This document shows, piece after piece, positions 6,095 through 11,585 of a stretch of DNA of 11,585 bases. Every line of letters begins with the position of its first letter. Position 1 is the first letter of the stretch. A program made the position numbers and the translations under genes. This DNA comes from DASRJX01 sp035649235 (lineage in GTDB: Bacteria; Acidobacteriota; Polarisedimenticolia; Gp22-AA2), in contig DASRJX010000272.1 in assembly GCA_035649235.1 (NCBI GenBank), forward strand, positions 1 through 11,585, written 5' to 3'. The notes below the pieces were generated by a model, which saw nothing but the letters and a program-made list of their open reading frames with translations, was not told the origin of the DNA and did no database searches.

Positions 6095-7045
6095 TCAGTC
6101 CGCCTTCCTCTCCAGGGCGGCGCGGTCCCAGCCGCCGAAACCGGCCGCCGTCTCGTAGGTGCTCTCCAGGAACTCGAGCACCAGCGCATCCGGTGACGAC
6201 GAGCGGCGCACCGATTCGTACGGCAGGATCCACTCGTGCAGGACCGGGTGGTACGACGCCGCGAGCGGCCGGATCTCCGCCTGCGGGCACCCAGCGGGCT
6301 CGGGATACGCGTAGGCGTAGAACGCCGGCTCGCGCACCGGACCGCCGCCGTTCCCGGGCCAAAACCCCGCGCTGATGCACTCGTGCGAATACGCCTCGCG
6401 CGTCGCCCAATCGGGCAGGTTCGGGATGCCGCCCGGGTGGGTGGGCGCCGGCCGTCCGTTGAAACGCGTGCACGCCAGGTCGAACGATCCCCAGAAGAAG
6501 TGGACCGGACTGCACTTGCCGATGAACCGGTCGCGGAACTCCTTCAGCAGCCGGTCGGCCTGGACGAGTGCGCGCCAGAAGCGCTCTGTCGCCTCGGCGT
6601 CGTACGAGGCGTGGATCGTGTCCGCGTCGAAGCGCAGCGCGTTCCTGACTTCGTTGGGCTTCGGATGACGGATCTGCGCCGGGACGCCGAGCGCGCGCAG
6701 CGTGTCGAGGTAGCGCCGGTAGAACTGCGCCACCGTCTGCGGCTCCAGCGGAAGGGTCTCCTGTCGGCCGTCGCTGGTCCGGACGACGAGCCGGTGGTCG
6801 AGGAAGTCGAAGTCGGTCTCGAACGTCAGGTCGCCGTACGGCACCGGCGAGGTGCCCAGGCCGCGCGCCGTCACATACAGCGTCGCCTGCCACCAGTGGT
6901 TCTGCATCGGCGCCAACGCCAGGCGCGCCTTCCCGACGACCTGCGTCCAGAGGTGAAGCGTGTCGCAGGCTGGCTCCCACGCTTCGAGCGGCAGCGGTGG
7001 CCAGGCCGCGGGGTCGTGCACCGTGCGAGTCGAGTCGGCGGACAT
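6095..7045 (-). CDS. DUF5996 family protein of unknown function
   Basis: The 316-residue product matches the DUF5996 family as I know it. It shows LPLEAWEPACDTLHLWTQ and VGKARLALAP near the start, then NHWWQATLYVTARGL, FDFLDHRL, FDADTIHASYD, FRDRFIGKCSPVHFFWGSF in the centre, and REAYSHE, GFWPG and FYAYAYPEP towards the end. It is rich in conserved His, Trp and aromatic residues, but no known catalytic motif is recognised and no signal peptide or membrane segment is apparent, so it is probably cytoplasmic. No function is proposed. The ATG at 7045 lies 21 bases past the stop of the zinc finger gene, so the two may share a transcript; no good ribosome binding site is seen, and a start slightly downstream is possible. 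It converges on egtD. Confidence 0.92.
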   Translation of the reverse strand: MSADSTRTVHDPAAWPPLPLEAWEPACDTLHLWTQVVGKARLALAPMQNHWWQATLYVTARGLGTSPVPYGDLTFETDFDFLDHRLVVRTSDGRQETLPLEPQTVAQFYRRYLDTLRALGVPAQIRHPKPNEVRNALRFDADTIHASYDAEATERFWRALVQADRLLKEFRDRFIGKCSPVHFFWGSFDLACTRFNGRPAPTHPGGIPNLPDWATREAYSHECISAGFWPGNGGGPVREPAFYAYAYPEPAGCPQAEIRPLAASYHPVLHEWILPYESVRRSSSPDALVLEFLESTYETAAGFGGWDRAALERKAD

Positions 7046-7066
7046 CGGGTCCGGGTCCGCCGGCGC

Positions 7067-7360
7067 CTACCGCGCCCGCGCCGGCGCGTGCGGCGCCGGC
7101 TCCATCACCAGCTCATCGACGTAGCACCAGCCCCAGTCCTCGCCCGGCTCGAAGCTGCGGATGACCGGATGGTGCACCTTCCTGAAGTGCTTCGTGGCGT
7201 GCTTGTTCGGCGAGTTGTCGCAACAGCCGACGTGGCCGCACGACAAGCACAGGCGCAGGTGGACCCAGTCGCTGTCGATGGCGAGACACTCCTCGCACCC
7301 GTCGGGGGTCTTCGGCGTCACCTCGCGCACTTCATCGACGTGAGTGCATGGTTTAGGCAT
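7067..7360 (-). CDS. Stand-alone UBP-type zinc finger protein
   Basis: This 97-residue protein is almost entirely one zf-UBP domain, the fold that binds the free C-terminus of ubiquitin in eukaryotic deubiquitinases. Likely zinc ligands are C5/H7, C22/C25, C38/C41, C46 or C47, and histidines among H54, H58, H63 and H64; the stretch LCLSCGHVGCCDNSPNKHA is characteristic. The tail after about residue 86 is Pro/Ala/Arg-rich and probably disordered. The ATG at 7360 has a good ribosome binding site (AAAGGA at 7368-7373, read on the minus strand). Small single-domain zf-UBP proteins occur in many bacteria; their role is unknown to me, and a ubiquitin ligand should not be assumed. It sits between the oxidoreductase and DUF5996 genes in the same direction. 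Confidence 0.92.
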   Translation of the reverse strand: MPKPCTHVDEVREVTPKTPDGCEECLAIDSDWVHLRLCLSCGHVGCCDNSPNKHATKHFRKVHHPVIRSFEPGEDWGWCYVDELVMEPAPHAPARAR

Positions 7361-7402
7361 GGGATGTTCCTTTCGGGAATGACGATAGCACGGGCGTCAA
7401 GC

Positions 7403-8113
7403 TCAGCGTTGTGGCGCGTGCGCTGCCAAGTCACTCCTGGTGCGAGCCTCCTGTTCGGCGCGGTATTCGGCGATCCGGCTTCGATCAGCTTCGGCGAGCG
7501 CGCGCCGGAGAGCAGCGACTTCAAGATCCCGGCAGTAGGCCGGCGTTCCGGGCTGCTGTCGCCAGGACTTGTCCAGATCGCCAGCGTCGACAGGGTCGAA
7601 GCCGAGCTCGTCGAGCAAGCGAAGCACCGGGGCTTTCGCCTCGGATCGATCGCCGGCAACCGAGAGGGCAACGCGGCCCTTCGTTCCCGGCGGAGCCCCC
7701 TTTTCGAGAAGGCTCCTGGCGTAGATGCTGTTGAATGCCTTGATGACGGTTCGCCCGAGCTGCTGTGCGACCCATTGGCTGTCGAGCATGCCCCGCTCAA
7801 TCGCGTCGATGCGGCCATCTCGAAGCTCCGGATAGTAGTTGCCGGTATCGACCACGACGACGCTGTCCGGAACGTTCGCAAACAGCCCCCTCGGAAGATC
7901 GGGGACGGCCTTCTGCGGGATCGAGACGATGACGACTTCGCCTGCGTGGGCGGCGTCGACAACGGAAACGGGCGTCGCGCCGACCTCCGCTGCCAACGCG
8001 GTCAGGCTTGCCGGTCCTCTCGAGTTCGCAATCGAGACCTGATGGCCCAGCCTGGCGAGATGGCGCGCGAGTGTCCCTCCGATGGCTCCAGCACCGATGA
8101 TTCCGATTCTCAT
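7403..8113 (-). CDS. NAD(P)-binding oxidoreductase, F420-reductase-like family
   Basis: The 236-residue product begins with a Rossmann fold (MRIGIIGAGAIGG; GxGxxG at G7, G9, G12) typical of the F420_oxidored/NADP-dependent dehydrogenase group. SNRSP-like nucleotide recognition is suggested by IANSRGPASL, where Ser/Arg after strand 2 would favour NADPH. Further family segments are VVIVSIPQKAV, VVVDTGNYYPELRDG, VIKAFNSIYA and SWRQQPGTPAYCRDLE. The ATG at 8113 is supported by AAGGAAG at 8121-8127 (minus strand). No other F420-related gene is seen, so the real substrate is unknown and calling it an F420 reductase would go too far. It is divergent from the ADOP permease gene and is the first gene of a possible three-gene leftward transcript, with 42 bases to the zinc finger gene. 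Confidence 0.9.
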   Translation of the reverse strand: MRIGIIGAGAIGGTLARHLARLGHQVSIANSRGPASLTALAAEVGATPVSVVDAAHAGEVVIVSIPQKAVPDLPRGLFANVPDSVVVVDTGNYYPELRDGRIDAIERGMLDSQWVAQQLGRTVIKAFNSIYARSLLEKGAPPGTKGRVALSVAGDRSEAKAPVLRLLDELGFDPVDAGDLDKSWRQQPGTPAYCRDLEVAALRRALAEADRSRIAEYRAEQEARTRSDLAAHAPQR

Positions 8114-8256
8114 ATGAACTCTTCCTTGCGACGCGCTTGACCCTTATCGCGACAGCCTACGCCCGGTCGGTTGCAAAGACAAAAATGTCCTCTGTGCCGG
8201 CGCGGCGGGTCTAAGATAGGGTCGCGACACGAGACTCCCCAGCTCATGAGGCGACC
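8114..8256. promoter_or_regulatory. Divergent intergenic region with candidate promoter and dyad
   Basis: This 143-base gap separates two divergent genes and should hold both their promoters. TAAGAT (8212-8217) is a possible -10 for the rightward gene, but I see no matching -35. A perfect 12-base dyad, GACA-AAAA-TGTC (8178-8189), lies in an A/T-rich patch and is a possible operator. TTGCAA (8171-8176) could be a -35 on either strand. GAGG at 8248-8251 is the probable ribosome binding site of the permease gene. All sites are short and unverified. Confidence 0.35.
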
Positions 8257-10674
8257 ATGGAAACCCTGTGGCAGGACATCAAGTTCGGCGCGCGAATTCT
8301 CCTGAAGTCTCCCGGGTTCACGCTTCTCGCCGTGTTGACCCTGAGCCTGGGAATCGGGGCCAACACCGCCATCTTCAGCGTCATCAACGGCATGCTGCTC
8401 AAGCCCCTCCCCTATCCCGAAGGGGAGAGGCTCCTCTTCATCTCCGAATGGGCCCAGGAAGTTCCCGAGATGAGCTTCTCCGTGGAGAATTTCAAGGATC
8501 TCCGCGATCAGAACAAGACGCTGGAGGCGATCATGGCCTACCGGGGTCAATCCTTCGTGCTGACCGGGAGCGACCGGGCCGAGCGTCTCAACGGGCGTGA
8601 AGTGACGTCGGGCCTTTTCGACACCCTGCGCGTGAAACCTCTCCTCGGCCGCGCCTTCACTCCGGAAGAGGACAAGGTCGGCGCCGAGCGCGTCGCCCTG
8701 CTCGGCGAAGGATTCTGGGTCCGCCGCTTCGCCCGCGACCCGGGAATCCTCGACAAGCCAATCGTTCTCAACGGGGAATCGTTCACGCTGATCGGCGTGA
8801 TGCCAGGCGATCTGCACACGTCGATGCGCCTGACGGACGTCTTCACTCCGATGCTGCGGCGCGAGGACGAGCTGGGTGGGGTGAACAACCGGGGCAATCA
8901 CCCCGGCATCTATGTCTACGCTCGCCCCAAGCCCGGCGTCACGGAAGCGCAGGCCCGCGCCGAGATCGTGGGGATCGCCAAGCGCCTCGCCGAGACGTAC
9001 CCGAACAGCAACGCGCGGCAGAGCATGACGGTCAAAAACCTGCATGACGCTCTGGTGGAAGACTCGCGGCCACGCCTGCTGGTGCTGTTCGGCGCCGTCC
9101 TTCTCGTCCTGCTCATCGCCTGCGCGAATGTCGCCAACCTGCTGCTGGGCCGGGCCACGACCCGCCGCCAGGAGATGGCCATCCGGAATGCGCTCGGCGC
9201 CGGCCGGTGGCGCCTGGTGCGACAGCTCCTCACCGAAAGCATGCTGCTGTCCTGTGCGGGCGCCCTGATGGGAGTGCTGTTCGCCTACTGGGGAGTCCGA
9301 GGCCTTGTCGTGGGATTCCCTCCGAACACCTCTCTGACCGAAGGGATCTCAATCGACGGCACGGTGTTGCTGTTCACGGTCGGAACGGCGGTGATCACCG
9401 GACTGCTCTTCGGGCTGGCGCCGGCCTGGCAACCCTCCCGATCGGACGTGCACACGACACTCAAGGAGGGAGGCCGTGGCGGCCCGGGACGAGGACATCA
9501 CCGGATCCGCGCCTCTCTCATCGTTCTCGAGACGGCCACGGCCCTGGTCCTTCTGCTGGGCACCGGGTTGATGCTGAAGAGCTTCTGGCATGTTCTCGTG
9601 GCGGACGCCGGATTCGATCCCCACAGCGTCCTCGCCGCCGCCATCTCGGGGCCAGACATCAAATACAAGGAGCCGGCCCAGCGCCGCGCGTTCATCGAGC
9701 AGGTGGTGACCAAGGTCCAGGCCATCCCCGGCGTGGAGCACGCCGCCTCCGCGCTGCCGTTTCTGGGGGGGTGGCAAAGTGGCTTCATGATCGAGGGAAG
9801 ACCGGAGCCACCGCCCGGCCAGATGGCGGACATCACGCGCATCAGCCCCGACTACTTCCGGGTCATGGGAATCCGCCTGCTCCGAGGGAGAATCTTCGAT
9901 TCGCATGATCAGGCCGACTCGCAGCAAGTCTGCATGATCGACGAAACCTTCGCGCAGAAGCACTTCCCCGGGGAGGATCCTCTGGGAAAGCGCGTGCGGT
10001 TCGGCGGCCGAGAGAACGGCAACGAGAATCCCTGGATGGAAATCGTGGGCGTGGTCAATCACGTGAAGCATTACGGCGTGGATCAGGTGTCCCGCATCGA
10101 GATGTACCTTCCCTACACACAGAGCCCGATTCCCTCGTTCACGATCCTGGTCAAGACCGCAGGCGATCCCGCGCTGCTCGCCTCCGCAGTAGCCCATGCG
10201 GTAGGGAGCGTCGACCCGGACGTGCCCCTCTATCAGGTCCAAACGGTGGAGACCATCGCCTCCGACCGGGTGGCGGAGCGGAGGCTCGCGGCGGTCCTGA
10301 TCAGCATCTTCGGCGTGCTGGCCCTGCTGTTGGCGGCGGTCGGAATCTACGGAGTCATGTCCTTGGCGGTGACGCAGCGCTCGCGCGAGCTGGGGATCCG
10401 CATGGCTCTGGGAGCGCAGCGGCGGGACATTCTCAGGTCGGTGATCGGGAGTGGAATGCTGCTGGCGTTCCTGGGCCTCGGAATCGGATTGGCGGCCGCT
10501 TTTTTCGGATTGGCGCCGCTGGTCTCCTCCGTGCTCTTCCAGGTCACGGCCACCGATCCGCCGACCTACACCCTCTCTCCACTGATTCTGCTGGTGGTGG
10601 CCCTGCTTGCCTGCTGGCTACCGGCGATGCGGGCGACGAGGGTCGACCCGATGGTTGCACTGCGCTGCGAATGA
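8257..10674 (+). CDS. MacB/FtsX-type duplicated permease, ADOP family
   Basis: This 805-residue inner-membrane protein has the full duplicated architecture of the ADOP family. The first helix (about 21-44, after METLWQDIKFGARILLKSP) is followed by a MacB-type periplasmic domain (about 45-270) and an FtsX unit with helices near 273-298, 328-352 and 370-390. A fifth helix (about 420-443) leads to a second periplasmic domain (about 445-670) and a second FtsX unit (about 676-702, 731-754, 772-793). Each unit carries the conserved cytoplasmic segment: RRQEMAIRNALGAGRWR at 303-319 and RSRELGIRMALGAQRRD at 708-724. The C-terminus (RATRVDPMVALRCE) is normal. Relatives move or mechanically couple molecules across the envelope with a MacB-like ATPase, but no ATPase is in view, as expected for these 'orphan' permeases. 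Substrate unknown. The gene's GC looks somewhat lower than that of the egt block. Confidence 0.95.
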   Translation: METLWQDIKFGARILLKSPGFTLLAVLTLSLGIGANTAIFSVINGMLLKPLPYPEGERLLFISEWAQEVPEMSFSVENFKDLRDQNKTLEAIMAYRGQSFVLTGSDRAERLNGREVTSGLFDTLRVKPLLGRAFTPEEDKVGAERVALLGEGFWVRRFARDPGILDKPIVLNGESFTLIGVMPGDLHTSMRLTDVFTPMLRREDELGGVNNRGNHPGIYVYARPKPGVTEAQARAEIVGIAKRLAETYPNSNARQSMTVKNLHDALVEDSRPRLLVLFGAVLLVLLIACANVANLLLGRATTRRQEMAIRNALGAGRWRLVRQLLTESMLLSCAGALMGVLFAYWGVRGLVVGFPPNTSLTEGISIDGTVLLFTVGTAVITGLLFGLAPAWQPSRSDVHTTLKEGGRGGPGRGHHRIRASLIVLETATALVLLLGTGLMLKSFWHVLVADAGFDPHSVLAAAISGPDIKYKEPAQRRAFIEQVVTKVQAIPGVEHAASALPFLGGWQSGFMIEGRPEPPPGQMADITRISPDYFRVMGIRLLRGRIFDSHDQADSQQVCMIDETFAQKHFPGEDPLGKRVRFGGRENGNENPWMEIVGVVNHVKHYGVDQVSRIEMYLPYTQSPIPSFTILVKTAGDPALLASAVAHAVGSVDPDVPLYQVQTVETIASDRVAERRLAAVLISIFGVLALLLAAVGIYGVMSLAVTQRSRELGIRMALGAQRRDILRSVIGSGMLLAFLGLGIGLAAAFFGLAPLVSSVLFQVTATDPPTYTLSPLILLVVALLACWLPAMRATRVDPMVALRCE

Positions 10675-10688
10675 CGGGTGCGGCTTCC

Positions 10689-10716
10689 GGTGGAAAAGTC
10701 GGCGGACCAGTCCACC
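10689..10716. terminator. Possible shared hairpin between convergent genes
   Basis: In the 47-base gap between the ADOP stop (10674) and the response-regulator stop (10722), GGTGGA (10689-10694) pairs with TCCACC (10711-10716), and GTC/GAC (10698-10700 with 10705-10707) can pair inside the loop. The position suits a bidirectional terminator. There is no T-run on either side, so intrinsic termination is doubtful. Confidence 0.25.
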
Positions 10717-10721
10717 ACGCG

Positions 10722-11366
10722 TCAGCGATCGGGCGGCACGAGCCCCGCGCGAATCGCCAGACGTACGAGGCCCGCCACATCGTGGATACCGAGCCGGTCC
10801 ATGAGCTGCGCCCGGTGCGCCTCGACCGTCTTGACGGCGAGGTTCAGGTCGGACGCGATCTCCTTGTTGGCCTTTCCCTCCGCGATGAGCTGCAGGATCT
10901 CGCGCTGCCGCGGCGTCAGGCCCGCCAGGGGGTCGGCCTCGCCGAGGGAGCCGTGGAGGAACCCGTCGACGACGTGCCGCGAGATGGCGGGGTCCAGGTA
11001 GGTCTCGCCGCGCATCACGGCGCTTAGCGCGAGCAGGAGTTCGGCCGCGGCCGAGTCCTTCAGCAGGTACCCGGAGACCCCCGCCCGGAGCGCCTGCGCG
11101 ACGTAGGACTCCCCCGCGTGCATCGAGAGGACGATGGTGCGGGTCCTCGGGGAGGCGCGCCGGGCGCGCGCGGCGACCTCGAGCCCGCTCAACCCCGGCA
11201 TCGTGATGTCCAGGATGGCGACATCCGGACCCATCCGCTCGATCATCTCGAGGGCCTCGCGACCGTCCCCCGTCTCGCCGTCGATCGTCACGCCGCCCTT
11301 GCGCTCGAGCAGCGAGCGAAGCCCTTCCCGGAAGAGCGTGTGATCGTCTGCGAGGAGGACGTGCAC
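10722..11366 (-). CDS. NarL/LuxR-family response regulator
   Basis: A 214-residue cytoplasmic transcription regulator of a two-component system. The receiver domain (about 1-120) has the acidic pair D7/D8, phospho-acceptor D53 (AILDITMP), switch residue S81 and invariant K103 (YLLKDS). The output domain (about 150-195) is a LuxR/GerE helix-turn-helix starting LTPRQREILQLIAEGKANKEIA and continuing to KTVEAHRAQLMDRLGI. All phosphorylation residues are intact. The start is GTG at 11366, with GAGAGG six bases upstream overlapping the end of the kinase gene. Only 10 bases separate it from the upstream kinase stop, so the two are almost certainly co-transcribed partners. Targets are unknown; the convergent ADOP permease is a neighbour but not shown to be a target. 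Confidence 0.95.
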   Translation of the reverse strand: MHVLLADDHTLFREGLRSLLERKGGVTIDGETGDGREALEMIERMGPDVAILDITMPGLSGLEVAARARRASPRTRTIVLSMHAGESYVAQALRAGVSGYLLKDSAAAELLLALSAVMRGETYLDPAISRHVVDGFLHGSLGEADPLAGLTPRQREILQLIAEGKANKEIASDLNLAVKTVEAHRAQLMDRLGIHDVAGLVRLAIRAGLVPPDR

Positions 11367-11376
11367 GGCGGCCCTC

Positions 11377-11585
11377 TCAGGTTCCCGCGGGAAGGCGCGC
11401 CTGGATCTCGGTGCCCTGTCCCGCCCCGGCCCGGATCCTCAGCTCACCCCCCATCGACTCGACCCGCTCCTTCATTCCCAGGAGGCCCGCGTGCCCGCCG
11501 GCGGCGCCCTCCATCGCGACGTCGACATCGAATCCCTTTCCGTCGTCGGCCACGCGGACCTCGAGCCAGTCGCGATCGTACCGTA
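11377..11585 (-). CDS. Sensor histidine kinase, C-terminal ATPase end only
   Basis: Reading leftward from the window edge, the last 68 codons of a histidine kinase are visible, ending with TGA at 11377-11379. The residues seen include VRVADDGKGFD (G1 box of the HATPase_c domain), GHAGLLGMKERVESMGGEL (G2-like box with the GMKERV typical of NarL-type, HisKA_3 kinases) and a final GQGTEIQARLPAGT. This is the usual partner of a NarL/LuxR response regulator, which follows after 10 bases. The sensor and dimerisation domains lie outside the window, so the signal sensed cannot be inferred. The frame is read directly from the sequence; it is open to the edge. Confidence 0.9.
   Translation of the reverse strand, partial: RYDRDWLEVRVADDGKGFDVDVAMEGAAGGHAGLLGMKERVESMGGELRIRAGAGQGTEIQARLPAGT

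Noticed and set aside
5026..6189. Minus-strand open frame (387 codons) over egtD
   Set aside because: Antisense to a clear EgtD; no recognisable motif.
7403..8113. A true F420:NADP oxidoreductase
   Set aside because: The family is broad, no F420 biosynthesis or other F420-dependent gene is present, and the sequence only supports an NAD(P)-binding member of the family.
6236..8140. Long plus-strand open frame (634 codons) across the DUF5996, zinc finger and oxidoreductase genes
   Set aside because: It runs antisense through three recognisable proteins, including their gaps, and encodes low-complexity Arg-rich sequence.

Overview
The window reads as a piece of a high-GC bacterial chromosome, roughly 65-70% GC by eye, from a diderm bacterium. 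The best lineage clue is the 805-residue duplicated MacB/FtsX-type permease at 8257-10674. It has the domain layout of the 'acidobacterial duplicated orphan permease' (ADOP) family, which is expanded in Acidobacteriota and found more sparsely elsewhere. An uncultured Acidobacteriota-like organism is therefore my best guess, by inference only. No tRNA, rRNA, CRISPR array, insertion sequence or origin was seen. Coding density is very high, and no gene-free stretch exceeds about 145 bases.

Left part (1-6078, all on +). The 3' part of a secreted-type sialidase-fold (Asp-box/BNR propeller) protein is followed by a four-gene block. The first two genes form a compact ABC importer of the quaternary-ammonium (Opu/Pro) class: an ATPase, then a single polypeptide that joins a lipoprotein-type substrate-binding domain to a permease domain. 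The next two are egtB (hercynine oxygenase, non-heme iron sulfoxide synthase) and egtD (histidine N-alpha-trimethyltransferase), the central enzymes of ergothioneine biosynthesis. ATPase and permease overlap by 4 bases, and egtB and egtD overlap by 1 base, so each pair is probably translationally coupled. About 100 bases separate the pairs and carry a possible promoter and a strong ribosome binding site. Ergothioneine and hercynine are trimethylammonium betaines, and known ergothioneine importers (EgtUV) belong to this same transporter class. The block is therefore a candidate 'make it and import it' ergothioneine module.

Middle part (6095-8113, all on -). Reading leftward from 8113 there is an F420-reductase-like NAD(P)-binding oxidoreductase, a stand-alone UBP-type zinc finger protein and a DUF5996 protein. 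Their spacing (42 and 21 bases) would allow one transcript. The DUF5996 gene converges on egtD with only 16 bases between the stops.

Right part (8257-11585). The ADOP permease is divergent from the oxidoreductase across a 143-base intergenic region. It converges on a NarL/LuxR-type response regulator, which is preceded, 10 bases upstream on the - strand, by the 3' end of its likely cognate histidine kinase, cut by the window edge. The permease has no ATPase partner in view.
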